Assembly: GCA_021791075.1 (NCBI GenBank)
Contig: JAJYXH010000052.1
Span: 1 to 27,514, forward strand
Reading direction: 5' to 3'
From: Microcaldota archaeon
GTDB taxonomy: Archaea; Micrarchaeota; Micrarchaeia; Micrarchaeales; CABMGC01
DNA: 27,514 nucleotides
Positions 6,610 through 14,531 of this stretch are shown here, one piece after another. The first letter of the stretch is position 1. Every line of letters begins with the position of its first letter. Under the pieces are notes generated by a model. The model saw only the letters and a list, made by a program, of their open reading frames with translations, did no database searches and was not told the origin of the DNA. The position numbers and the translations under genes were made by a program.

Positions 6610-7665
6610 CTACTGCCCGAGATACCCCTTTGCCTTGAGGAGCTCCGCGTTGAGTATCGCGGCTCCTGCTGCGCCCCGAATCGTGTTGTGGCTCAGCACC
6701 ACAAACTTGTAGTCCAGCACGCTGCACGGCCTTATCCTTCCAACCACGGTCGACATCCCCTTGCCGTGATTCGAGTCGTACCTCGGCTGCGGCCTCGCCT
6801 CATCCTTGGTGACTATTATCGGGTGGCCTGGCTCCGATGGAAGGACCAGCTTCTTTATCGGATTGAAGCTCTCCAGAGATCCAACCAGCTCCTTAAGCTC
6901 CGCCTTCCTTGAGAGCTTGACGCTAACGCACTCGGTGTGGCCGTACTTCACGCCAACCCTGTTGCAGCTCGCGCTTACCCTAATCCTTGCATCTGCTATC
7001 CTGCCTTCGGAGAGCTTTCCGAGTATCTTCAGGGTCTCGGTCTCCATCTTCTCCTCCTCCCCGCTTATGTAAGGTATTACATTATCGACTATGTCTAGCG
7101 ATGAGACTCCGGGATAACCTGCACCGCTGACCGCCTGCATCGTAGTTACCATCACCTGCTCTATTCCGAATGCATCCTGAAGCGGCTTTAGGGCAATGCA
7201 CATTCCTATCGTCGAGCAGTTAGGGTCGGTGACTATGAATCCCTTTCCGCCCCTCCGCTTCCTCTGCCTCTCTATCAATCCAAGATGGTCCGCGTTTATC
7301 TCCGGGATCAGGAGCGGTACGTCCGCTTCCATCCTGTGGTTCTTCGCGTTGCTCGATACGGCATATCCGGCCTTTGCAAAGTCCTCCTCTATCCCGTGCG
7401 CTACTGCAGAGTCTAGCGCCGATAGAACGATCTCGCAGTCGAGACTCGGTTTGCATGCCTTGATCTTCATTCCCTTTACGGAATCTGGCATCTCACTTCC
7501 AATGACCCACTTATCCGACATAGCCTCCCCATAGCTCTTTCCGGCCGACCTCTCCGAGGCTGCCACTTCAGTCAACTCGAACCACGGATGGCCATTAAGC
7601 AGCGAGACTATGGTCTGGCCCACCATCCCGGTTGCTCCCAATACTCCAATAGATATCTTGCCCAT
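6610..7665 (-). CDS. asd: Aspartate-semialdehyde dehydrogenase
   Basis: The enzyme reduces aspartyl phosphate to aspartate semialdehyde with NADPH, the branch point to lysine, threonine and methionine. The 351-residue protein has the NADP-binding start GVLGATGMVGQ, the catalytic Cys150 in DPNCSTIGM, the QAVSGAGYPGV segment, and an expected catalytic His in the stretch KYGHTECVSV. Its length is that of the archaeal/fungal-type enzyme. It begins directly after the lysC stop (TAAATG), so the two are one translational unit. The last 32 codons are duplicated at 5040-5138, next to the AbiE pair. Confidence 0.95.
   Translation of the reverse strand: MGKISIGVLGATGMVGQTIVSLLNGHPWFELTEVAASERSAGKSYGEAMSDKWVIGSEMPDSVKGMKIKACKPSLDCEIVLSALDSAVAHGIEEDFAKAGYAVSSNAKNHRMEADVPLLIPEINADHLGLIERQRKRRGGKGFIVTDPNCSTIGMCIALKPLQDAFGIEQVMVTTMQAVSGAGYPGVSSLDIVDNVIPYISGEEEKMETETLKILGKLSEGRIADARIRVSASCNRVGVKYGHTECVSVKLSRKAELKELVGSLESFNPIKKLVLPSEPGHPIIVTKDEARPQPRYDSNHGKGMSTVVGRIRPCSVLDYKFVVLSHNTIRGAAGAAILNAELLKAKGYLGQ
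6626..6688. repeat. 63-bp direct repeat, copy 2 (within asd)
   Basis: This copy is part of the intact asd gene and encodes its C-terminus. It is identical to 5056-5118. Confidence 0.9.
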
Positions 7666-8973
7666 TTACGCACCGAAGAACTCCTTGTGAAGCAGTCTTA
7701 CCGCACCCTTTGCATCTCTCTCTTTTACAATGAAGCTCTGGCTTGTCTTAGATCCGCTGCAGAGCGTGGCCTCGACGGGCATGCTCCTCACTGCCGAGAG
7801 CATCCTTTGCGATATGCCAGGTATGGCGGCCACTGATTTGCCGACTATGGAGACCTTTGCAAGCCTATGCTTTATCTCGACACTGCCCATCCCCTTCAGT
7901 TCCTTCGCCACGCCAGAGATGTCCTTGTTCTGGATCTCGTTGAGAAGTATCATTACATTCGACTTTGAGATCGAGATAATCTCTGCCGAGACCTTGTGCC
8001 TCTGAAGCGCCTCGGATAACGATCCTGAGACATTCTTTTCGAAGAGCAGTCCGGGATTGTAGATGTTGATTATGCACATCTTTTCCTTGTGGGTTATCGA
8101 TGCAACTCTCCTTCCCGCGTCTATATTCTGTGTGATCACCGTGCCCCTCTGCCCCGGATTTAGCGTGTTGAGTATGCGAACGGTGATCTTGTTCTCGACT
8201 GCGGGAATTATTCCCTTGAGATGCAGCGTCGGCGATCCGAGAAACTCAAGTTCCGACTCCTCCTCGTAAGACATATCCCTTATGTTGTGCGCGCTCTTCA
8301 CTATCCTCGGATCCGCGGACATTATCCCATTCACATTCGTCCAGATCTGGATCTCCTCGGCGCCTATCGCCGCTCCGATTATCGATGCCGTGTAGTCGCT
8401 GCCTCCCCGGCCGATGGTGGTTATCTCGCCCCTCCTGTCCTTTCCGATAAATCCGGTTATCACAGGTATGCAGTTCCTTGGAAGGCTCCTCTTCACATTT
8501 GAGTACGTCTCCGGAAGCACGTCTGCGAAGCCGAAGTTGGAGTCTGTCACCATGCCTATCTCGTATGCATCGAACGCCTTTGCCTTCATCCCTATGCTCG
8601 ACATGTAACCCGCCACTATCCTTGCGGACATGCGCTCTCCGAACGAGGCGATGTGGTCCGAGATCTTCGGCGTCAGCGAGTTCACCATCCTTGTCAGCCG
8701 CTCCAGCCCCTCGAGCTCCCCGGAGATCACGCTCTCTCTTATCCCGAGCTCCCTTATCACCTTGAGGTGCTTCTCCCGGAGCTTCTGCATCTCGGCCTCG
8801 TGCCTCTTCTTTGGCGAGAGTTTGGCGATCTTGATCAGCATGTCCGTTGTCCCGCCGAGCGCGGAGACCACTACCGCAGGATTCTTCCCGCGGCTCTTTC
8901 TTACTATGTCCGCAACGTTCCTTATCCTGGCAGAATCGGCAACTGATGACCCACCGAATTTCATTACTATCAT
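7666..8973 (-). CDS. lysC: Aspartate kinase
   Basis: This enzyme phosphorylates aspartate in the first step of the aspartate family pathway. The 435-residue protein starts MIVMKFGGSSVADS (the amino-acid kinase signature), has the nucleotide-binding segment TIGRGGSDYTAS, and ends in a regulatory part of about 150 residues that fits two ACT domains (CIINIYNPG and VSIVGKSVA strands). Lysine or threonine feedback is therefore probable. It lies directly upstream of asd on the same strand. A TATA-like AAATATCTTAAG at about 9044-9055 would give a leader of roughly 50 nt. Confidence 0.95.
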   Translation of the reverse strand: MIVMKFGGSSVADSARIRNVADIVRKSRGKNPAVVVSALGGTTDMLIKIAKLSPKKRHEAEMQKLREKHLKVIRELGIRESVISGELEGLERLTRMVNSLTPKISDHIASFGERMSARIVAGYMSSIGMKAKAFDAYEIGMVTDSNFGFADVLPETYSNVKRSLPRNCIPVITGFIGKDRRGEITTIGRGGSDYTASIIGAAIGAEEIQIWTNVNGIMSADPRIVKSAHNIRDMSYEEESELEFLGSPTLHLKGIIPAVENKITVRILNTLNPGQRGTVITQNIDAGRRVASITHKEKMCIINIYNPGLLFEKNVSGSLSEALQRHKVSAEIISISKSNVMILLNEIQNKDISGVAKELKGMGSVEIKHRLAKVSIVGKSVAAIPGISQRMLSAVRSMPVEATLCSGSKTSQSFIVKERDAKGAVRLLHKEFFGA

Positions 8974-9086
8974 GGAATTTCATCCGAGCTCTGAAGTCTA
9001 ACCGACCAGTTTCAAAGAATAGAGCCCAAGACAGGCGTACTCACTTAAGATATTTCTCCTTCGACAGAACATTTTCTCGCATTATA

Positions 9087-9761
9087 TTATTCGCTCTGTT
9101 TTATTAAATCTTTTATCGCACTGAATGCGATCGGAGTATCATCCTCCCTGATTATGAAGATCTCCTCCGTAAGGGTCGAGACCACTTCCACTATGTTAAC
9201 GTTGTTCCAGCTCAGCGACTTTACAAGGAGGTAGAGCACGCCGACCGAGTCGGCCGCCTCCTGCGGTATCTTCACCATTATTGATGCGAGGCCGTCGGTG
9301 ATCTTGACGACCTTCCCCCTGCTGAAGAGCCTGGCCATCTGCTCCCTGTACTTGCTGTTCGAGAGTATCGTTATCTCGTAGAGCCCCTGCGTCACGGTGA
9401 GCACGTCCCCCTTGGAGAGGTCGACTACGCCGTAGAGCTTGTGGATCGACTCTATGGTCTCGTTGTCCCTCACAACGGTTATCTCGAAGATCCCGGAGCG
9501 CATCGTCACGTCCGCGCCCTTGAGATTGACCGAGGTGCTCTTGATCTCACTGGCATTAAGTGTCTCTCCGAACCGCCTTATGGCCATGACTATTGCTGAC
9601 CTCTTCACGCCCTTCCTCATCTCCCTCTCAACGTCGGGCTTTATCATCTCCGCCAGATACGCGTAGTTGATTATACCCTTTACCAGAGCCTCCTCAAGGA
9701 ACGGCATGCCCTCAAGGATCCTTCCGACGACATGGGATACTGTTACCAAGGCCTCACCCAC
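9087..9761 (-). CDS. ACT-domain regulatory protein
   Basis: The 224-residue protein starts with GTG. Residues about 1-75 are helical and include KGVKRSAIVMAIRRFGE, which could bind nucleic acid. Two beta-alpha-beta segments follow: about 80-155 (RSGIFEITVVRDNETI, QGLYEITILSN) and about 165-222 (GVLYLLVKSLSWNNVNI, EEIFIIREDD). The second closely resembles an ACT domain, which binds amino acids such as lysine. It is a non-enzymatic protein by appearance. Its place between lysC-asd and the divergent acyltransferase-dapE-dapF genes suggests a lysine-sensing regulator; this is inference. A TATA box 24 bp upstream indicates a leaderless message. Confidence 0.7.
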   Translation of the reverse strand: MGEALVTVSHVVGRILEGMPFLEEALVKGIINYAYLAEMIKPDVEREMRKGVKRSAIVMAIRRFGETLNASEIKSTSVNLKGADVTMRSGIFEITVVRDNETIESIHKLYGVVDLSKGDVLTVTQGLYEITILSNSKYREQMARLFSRGKVVKITDGLASIMVKIPQEAADSVGVLYLLVKSLSWNNVNIVEVVSTLTEEIFIIREDDTPIAFSAIKDLIKQSE

Positions 9762-9782
9762 TGTTATATATAATAACGAGGT

Positions 9783-9790
9783 TTTATAAC
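9783..9790 (-). promoter_or_regulatory. TATA box of the ACT-domain gene
   Basis: The minus strand reads GTTATAAA, about 24 bp before the GTG start at 9761, consistent with a leaderless transcript. Confidence 0.5.
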
Positions 9791-9795
9791 ACTTT

Positions 9796-9811
9796 TGTTA
9801 TCCCGATAACA
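9796..9811. promoter_or_regulatory. 16-bp perfect palindrome between divergent promoters
   Basis: TGTTATC and GATAACA are separated by CC. The site lies between the TATA box of the ACT-domain gene and the TATA box of the plus-strand acyltransferase gene. It is placed to control both, probably as a dimer-binding operator. Confidence 0.6.
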
Positions 9812-9815
9812 TAAA

Positions 9816-9826
9816 GTATATATATT
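9816..9826 (+). promoter_or_regulatory. TATA box of the acyltransferase-dapE-dapF operon
   Basis: An AGTATATATAT run lies just after the palindrome. Transcription would start near 9847. A GAGGGT at about 9866-9871 is then a plausible ribosome binding site eight bases before the TTG at 9880. Confidence 0.5.
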
Positions 9827-9879
9827 AAGAAAGTCACTATAATAGCGTAGAATTTAGCCACGGATAGAGGGTAATATAA

Positions 9880-10908
9880 TTGTCAGTAATTACGATGGAG
9901 AGGCCAGGCAGGATGGAGAGAAGGGCTGGGAGAGAACATGAACCGTCCAGCATAGGAGTCATAGGGGTAGTCGAGACCCAGAGAGACAATGTAAACAGAA
10001 GGAAGGGATTCATCACCTCGGCCATCGAGACGGAGGACCAGCTGAGATACTTCAAGGAGCACTTCATTAACGAGGAGATAACAAGGCTTAACCACTCCCC
10101 CGAGCTTGCAGACATAACAAGGCTTACGGTAAGGGTCATTGTCAATGCGGATCTGCTCAGTCATGGGCGGGACAGGGACCATATAGAGGCAATAATAAAC
10201 GTAGGGAGCATCGGAGGCAGGGGCAACTATGCCGTCGTATACTTCGGATACAACAAGGAGGAGCGGGAGATCAGCCCGGAGCAGAGAGAGGATTACTATA
10301 GGAGGCTTATGCTGACAAACCTTAGCAGGGATGTGGGAAATCTGTCTGGCATACTGAGTTCGAATGTCTATCATTCATACACTATCTCAAAGCTTGACAC
10401 CGAAGCGCTTACGCCAGAGCAGAGAAGTGCCATAGAGGGGATGCTCCGCACCTCCTTTAAGTATTCCGAAGAGGATGGAACGCGGATGCTTGAGGATTCC
10501 AGGAATACCTTCTTCGTTGCGACTACGGCAACAGGGGAGATCGTTGGAATGAGCATGGCAGAGAGGAGGAGGGTTGGCCTGGATAACGGAGAGAGCATAA
10601 TGATCGCCGAGGTGACGAATGCCACGGTTATAAACGGCCATGGCGGAAACGGGCTCTACGGCGCGATATCGGCCCACCTTATAAAGCACATAGCAAGCGA
10701 TACAGAGAACCGCGTCGACCTGGTCTATTCTGAGTCAAACATGGAGAGGCAGACTCTCCTAAACGCGATAGCAATGCAGCACAGGACATATGCCGGGATT
10801 CTGCCGAACAACTCTTTCGTAGACGGAGAGCTAAGGACGATGATGGTCACGTACCTTAACAGGCAGGAGCTCGACTTTCTATATCTTGGTGGGATGCTGA
10901 GGCCTTGA
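9880..10908 (+). CDS. GNAT-family acyltransferase, candidate substitute for DapD/DapH
   Basis: The 342-residue protein has about 170 unrecognised N-terminal residues and then a GNAT domain (about 200-335). The strand FFVATTATGEIVGMSMAE is followed by AEVTNATVINGHGGNGLYGA, the acetyl-CoA pyrophosphate loop, and then by YAGILPNNSFVDG. That last part recalls beta-lysine N-acetyltransferase AblB, which also acts on a lysine-like substrate. The stop codon is four bases before the likely start of a dapE-like gene. Acylation of the pathway intermediate (normally DapD or DapH) is needed before DapE and is otherwise absent here, so this gene is a candidate for that step. That is inference; modification of another amine or protein is possible. 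TTG is chosen as the start for its ribosome binding site; ATG at 9895 is the alternative. Confidence 0.65.
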   Translation: MSVITMERPGRMERRAGREHEPSSIGVIGVVETQRDNVNRRKGFITSAIETEDQLRYFKEHFINEEITRLNHSPELADITRLTVRVIVNADLLSHGRDRDHIEAIINVGSIGGRGNYAVVYFGYNKEEREISPEQREDYYRRLMLTNLSRDVGNLSGILSSNVYHSYTISKLDTEALTPEQRSAIEGMLRTSFKYSEEDGTRMLEDSRNTFFVATTATGEIVGMSMAERRRVGLDNGESIMIAEVTNATVINGHGGNGLYGAISAHLIKHIASDTENRVDLVYSESNMERQTLLNAIAMQHRTYAGILPNNSFVDGELRTMMVTYLNRQELDFLYLGGMLRP

Positions 10909-10913
10909 TCCTT

Positions 10914-12059
10914 ATGTCAACGGCGGGAATCTTGAGCGACATAGTGGGCATAAACTCCGTCTTCCCCGATGAGGAGGGAGTTGGGGAGTACATAGAGGGA
11001 TACCTCAGGCAGCTCGGATTCAAGACATTCAGGCAGCATGTTGAGGAGAGGAGATTCAACCTCTTTGCGGAGAGGGGCAGCGGCGATAAGGCCGTGCTCT
11101 TCTACGGCCACATGGATACTGTTCCGATCTATGGAAAGTGGAATACAGACCCGCTTAAGCTCTCCAGGTCAGGCGACAAGCTCTACGGAGTTGGAAGCTG
11201 CGACATGAAGGGAGGAATAGCCGCGGTGCTGGAGATGGTCAGCAAGATCGACAGGAGGAAGAGGATAAAGCTCCTCTTCTGCGTTGATGAGGAGAACATC
11301 TCTAGGGGCATCTGGACTGCCGTGAAGAGGAGGAGCTGGTTCGACGACGTTTGCTTCATAATCTCGGTTGAACCGGGAGACTCTCCAAAGCAGACCGGAG
11401 GCGCAAACGTGATAACTGTCGGGAGGAGGGGGAGGGTCGTCCTCTCTCTAGACATACAGGGGCTCTCTTCCCACGGGGCAAACCCGCAGCGCGGGATAAA
11501 TGCGCTTGACCAAGCTGCAAAGATAGCGGTGGCGATAAAGAGATTTGATCTCGGCAGGAGGAGAGGCTTCGGAAGCGAGGCGATATTCGTGAACACCATA
11601 GATGGGAGGTCTACGAGCCTCTCTGTTCCTGACAAGGCGCACATGGAGATAGACGTGCAGCTGGTGCCCCCGAACAGGATAGAGAGCGCGAAGAGTCGTA
11701 TGGAGAGGCTCATCAACAGCCTTTACAGGTCAGGGGCGCTCAACAGGCAGACGAAGATCAGCATAGGCATCAGGCCGAGGCCCACGCCTTATATCAATCC
11801 TTACGCAAACAATCTCAACAACAGGATGATGCGGAGGGTCTTTGCGCTGATAAAGGAGAGATTCGGGAGCTTCGTGGTTAACTATGGCAGCTCAGTCGCT
11901 GACGACAACGTGCTCTTCGAGACTACTGGAGCCCCAACTGTTACGATAGGACCGAGAGGAGGCAACATACACACGGCAAACGAGTGGGTCTCGAGGGAGA
12001 GCCTTGAGCAGATAACCGGACTATACAGGGAACTGGTCGACGAGCTCTTAAAAAGGTGA
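10914..12059 (+). CDS. dapE: M20-family deacylase (DapE/ArgE type)
   Basis: The protein has all expected metal and catalytic motifs of zinc-dependent M20 deacylases: HMDTVP, CDMKGG, DEEN with the catalytic Glu, VEPGD, and the C-terminal GGNIHTANEW. The segment SSHGANPQRGINAL marks the dimerisation domain. In the lysine pathway DapE releases succinate (or acetate) from N-acyl-diaminopimelate to give LL-diaminopimelate; ArgE and LysK relatives act on other acylated amino acids. Position directly before dapF favours the DapE role. The ATG at 10914 is preferred; a TTG at 10905 overlapping the previous stop (TTGA) is possible. The product is 381 residues. Confidence 0.85.
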   Translation: MSTAGILSDIVGINSVFPDEEGVGEYIEGYLRQLGFKTFRQHVEERRFNLFAERGSGDKAVLFYGHMDTVPIYGKWNTDPLKLSRSGDKLYGVGSCDMKGGIAAVLEMVSKIDRRKRIKLLFCVDEENISRGIWTAVKRRSWFDDVCFIISVEPGDSPKQTGGANVITVGRRGRVVLSLDIQGLSSHGANPQRGINALDQAAKIAVAIKRFDLGRRRGFGSEAIFVNTIDGRSTSLSVPDKAHMEIDVQLVPPNRIESAKSRMERLINSLYRSGALNRQTKISIGIRPRPTPYINPYANNLNNRMMRRVFALIKERFGSFVVNYGSSVADDNVLFETTGAPTVTIGPRGGNIHTANEWVSRESLEQITGLYRELVDELLKR

Positions 12060-12063
12060 GCTG

Positions 12064-12888
12064 ATGATGGTAAAGAGCATGGCAAGAGGCGAGTCGGTAA
12101 AACTGAAGGTGGTCGAGGCGCATGGATGCGGGAACAGATTCGTGATAGTGGACAGGCTGGACGAGCCCATAAGGGAGGAGCTGCTGAGCAGCATCGCTGT
12201 TGACCTCGGAAGGAGGTTCTCAACCGACAGCATACTGCTGATAACCGGTTCTGGGAGCGCAGACGCGCGGATGCGCGTACTGGAGAAGGACGGCACCGAG
12301 TCTGACATGTGCGGAAACGGAATAAGATGCGTGGCCAAGTACCTGATCGAGAAGCACGGATTCGATGAGGAGCTGAGCATAGAGACGAATGCCGGGATAC
12401 GGGAGGTTAAAAGGGATGCCAAACTCTTTAGGGTGGAGATGGGAATACCGGTGCAGGACGGGAAGGTCTGGGGCAGGAGGATGCATGTAGATGGGGAGTC
12501 GTATACTGCCTATCTTGTCAACAGTGGTGAACCCCACGTCATCGTATTTGTAGAGGACGTGGAGAAGGTCGACGTCGATCGCATCGGCAGGGCCATAAGG
12601 AACAGTTTTGGCAAGGAGGGCGCAAACGCTGATTTCGTGCAGATCATCGATCCGGAAACGATAAGGATCAGGACCTATGAGAGAGGGGTCGAGGGCGAGA
12701 CTCCGGCATGCGGAACCGGAGCCACAGCCGCGGTTGTTGCCGCAGCTGAGACTGGAAGGATCTCCCAAAAGGAGACAACAGTAAGATGCAACGGAGGGAA
12801 TCTGAGGGTCTCTTATCTCAACGGTGACGCAACCCTCGAGGGGCCTGCGGAGCTCGAGAGCCCAGGAACCATCACAGTGAATGTTTAA
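12064..12888 (+). CDS. dapF: Diaminopimelate epimerase
   Basis: The enzyme interconverts LL- and meso-diaminopimelate by a cofactor-free two-cysteine mechanism. Both cysteines are present: Cys83 in SDMCGNGIRC and Cys216 in ETPACGTGATA. The N-terminal HGCGNRFVIVD corresponds to the usual HGxGNDF motif with Asp replaced by Arg. Length, 274 residues, is normal. A ribosome binding site AGGTGA overlaps the dapE stop codon five bases before the ATG, which fixes the start and indicates coupling. The stop TAA shares bases with the stop of the convergent gene. meso-Diaminopimelate would feed lysine; archaea do not use it in murein. Confidence 0.95.
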   Translation: MMVKSMARGESVKLKVVEAHGCGNRFVIVDRLDEPIREELLSSIAVDLGRRFSTDSILLITGSGSADARMRVLEKDGTESDMCGNGIRCVAKYLIEKHGFDEELSIETNAGIREVKRDAKLFRVEMGIPVQDGKVWGRRMHVDGESYTAYLVNSGEPHVIVFVEDVEKVDVDRIGRAIRNSFGKEGANADFVQIIDPETIRIRTYERGVEGETPACGTGATAAVVAAAETGRISQKETTVRCNGGNLRVSYLNGDATLEGPAELESPGTITVNV

Positions 12889-13643
12889 CCCTTCATGGCA
12901 TACTTTGTAAGGTTCATGTCAAAGACCTTCTTGTACGTGTCCACGGTGCCGACATCGAACCACTTGCCCTTGTATACCACGGCTTCCAGCTCCGAGTACT
13001 TTATCAGCCACTGCACGAAGTACCCCGGCGCATCCGGATTGTTCTTGTCGTTCAGGTACTCCTTGAACTTCCCGAGTAGCTCCCTCGGGAAGATGTATAT
13101 CCCGGTGCTTATGAGCGTGGACCTGGGATGCTCCGGCTTCTCCTGGAACCCGACAACCTTGTCGCCATTGAGCGTAACAACGCCGAAGCGCTTCGCCTCG
13201 TCGAGTGATTTTACGTCGTATACCGCTATCGTGGGCTTTCTCGACCTGTTGAAGTGCTCCGTCATCTTGGATAGGTCAAAGTCGTAGAAGTTGTCTCCCG
13301 CTATTATCATAAGGTCGTCATTGAGATTAGCTTTCTCTATGGAGTGGTTTATCCCCCGTATGGCGCCATACTTCTCGCCGTCGTGCATCGTCGGCTCTAC
13401 TATAAGCTCGATCTTGTTGTGGAGGCCGTTCACCGCTTCCCTGTGCACCTTCCAGTAGTGGAACTGGTCGGCAAACTTGCTGTTCGTGGATATCACTATC
13501 CTATTTACCCTGTTGTTCGAGACGTTCTCAAGAATATAGTCCACTATGGGCTTCCCTCTTATCGGCAGAAGCGGCTTTGGAACGAATAGGGTTATGGGTT
13601 CCAGCCTCGTTGCAAATCCACCGCACAGTATTAATGAATCCAT
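12885..13643 (-). CDS. Sugar-phosphate nucleotidyltransferase
   Basis: This 252-residue protein belongs to the NTP_transferase family, which makes NDP-sugars from NTP and sugar 1-phosphate. The signature LCGGFATRLEPITLFVPKPL is at residues 6-25 and the metal and sugar-binding segment MIIAGDNFYDFD at about 113-124. The EKPEHPRSTL and GTVDTYKK segments are also typical. It lacks the C-terminal acyltransferase repeats seen in the bifunctional forms. The sugar could be glucose (thymidylyl- or uridylyltransferase) or mannose (guanylyltransferase); the sequence does not settle it. It is convergent with dapF, with stop codons overlapping. It may supply sugars for glycosylated surface proteins. Confidence 0.85.
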   Translation of the reverse strand: MDSLILCGGFATRLEPITLFVPKPLLPIRGKPIVDYILENVSNNRVNRIVISTNSKFADQFHYWKVHREAVNGLHNKIELIVEPTMHDGEKYGAIRGINHSIEKANLNDDLMIIAGDNFYDFDLSKMTEHFNRSRKPTIAVYDVKSLDEAKRFGVVTLNGDKVVGFQEKPEHPRSTLISTGIYIFPRELLGKFKEYLNDKNNPDAPGYFVQWLIKYSELEAVVYKGKWFDVGTVDTYKKVFDMNLTKYAMKG

Positions 13644-13766
13644 TTGATCGACTTTCGAAATCCCCGCTGTCCCTTCCGATTTCCAGAGTTATATTGTACC
13701 CGTCAATTATAAAATTGTTTCGAAACGCAACGGTAAGATTTCTTGATTTTGATGGGCTAGCGGAGA

Positions 13767-13775
13767 TTATTTAAC
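13767..13775 (+). promoter_or_regulatory. TATA-like box of the pentapeptide-repeat gene
   Basis: TTATTTAAC lies about 30 bp before the ATG at 13803, the distance expected for a leaderless or nearly leaderless message. The rest of the 159-bp divergent gap holds an inverted repeat CAATT-ATAA-AATTG and a perfect GTTTCGAAAC palindrome near 13720. Confidence 0.4.
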
Positions 13776-13802
13776 ACGCTATGGAGATTAGATACCGGTT
13801 GC

Positions 13803-14447
13803 ATGGATCTTAAGGGGAGAAAGTCGGAGATGGCAAGGAGGATTGCCACTGGATTCTATGACTTTGAGAACGACAATAAAAGGTTCAGGTCCGATCTTAA
13901 GTCAGTCAATTATAATCTCTCTGAGTTGAACCTCGGTGGCGCCTCGCTGAGACATGCAGATCTTAGCGGGGTGAGACCCCATGGGACCAATCTTGGCGGG
14001 TCGAATCTTGGTTATGCACGACTGAACGGCGCGAGTCTTGAGATTGCAAATCTTGGCGGGGCAAACCTGGGTTATGCTGACCTTTCCGGTGCGATGATGC
14101 GCGGTGTCAATGCGAGCGGGGTCTATTTCGGATATGCAAGGATGAAGAAGGCGGGACTTGTGGACTCTTATCTCTGGGGCTCTTTTCTGAGGGGATGCGA
14201 CCTCCGGATGGCGGATATCTCGAGGGCCCATCTGAGGGGCTCCGATCTCAAGGGCGCGGATCTGAGAGGGACAAAATTCGAAGGCGCAGATATGCACGGC
14301 TCGAGCATTGTCGGAGTAAGGATAGCGAAGGAGAGTGCGGGATCTCTGCTCGCTGCAGCAGGAATAATTGATAATGATGATGTGGTTAGGGCGGATAGTG
14401 ATGTGATTCTTGAAAGATGCAGAAGACTAGGAATGCGATTTTCCTGA
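13803..14447 (+). CDS. Pentapeptide-repeat protein
   Basis: The 214-residue protein has about 27 consecutive pentapeptide units from residue 37 to about 175 (LNLGG, ANLGGANLGYADL, ADLRGTKFEGADM), which fold as a right-handed square beta-helix. Flanking parts are polar and helical. Two copies of a 20-residue unit, NLGGSNLGYA and NLGGANLGYA with their followers, show recent internal duplication. Some pentapeptide proteins mimic DNA and bind gyrase, but most have no known role, and no partner is evident here. There is no signal peptide, so it is probably cytoplasmic. Confidence 0.85.
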   Translation: MDLKGRKSEMARRIATGFYDFENDNKRFRSDLKSVNYNLSELNLGGASLRHADLSGVRPHGTNLGGSNLGYARLNGASLEIANLGGANLGYADLSGAMMRGVNASGVYFGYARMKKAGLVDSYLWGSFLRGCDLRMADISRAHLRGSDLKGADLRGTKFEGADMHGSSIVGVRIAKESAGSLLAAAGIIDNDDVVRADSDVILERCRRLGMRFS

Positions 14448-14490
14448 GTCAGGGCCATAAACTGAAGGTCACGGGATTTACGCCACATTA

Positions 14491-14498
14491 TATAAAAA
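14491..14498 (+). promoter_or_regulatory. TATA box of the 2-oxoacid dehydrogenase operon
   Basis: TATAAAAA lies about 41 bp before the GTG at 14532. Transcription should begin near 14518, giving a leader of about 12-15 nt. Confidence 0.6.
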
Positions 14499-14531
14499 TT
14501 CCATTAGATATGTATCTTAGTCGGGATTTGT

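Noticed and set aside
8246..8983. 245-codon minus-strand frame across lysC
   Set aside because: It lies in a shifted frame inside lysC, whose motifs are intact; the Arg/Asp-rich product is a codon-bias shadow.
8974..9086. Lysine riboswitch in front of lysC
   Set aside because: The leader is short and I can find no nested helices like the lysine aptamer, which is also not expected in archaea.
12885..12888. Overlapping stop codons of dapF and the nucleotidyltransferase as a regulatory feature
   Set aside because: Convergent stop overlap by a shared TTAA is common in compact genomes and needs no special explanation.
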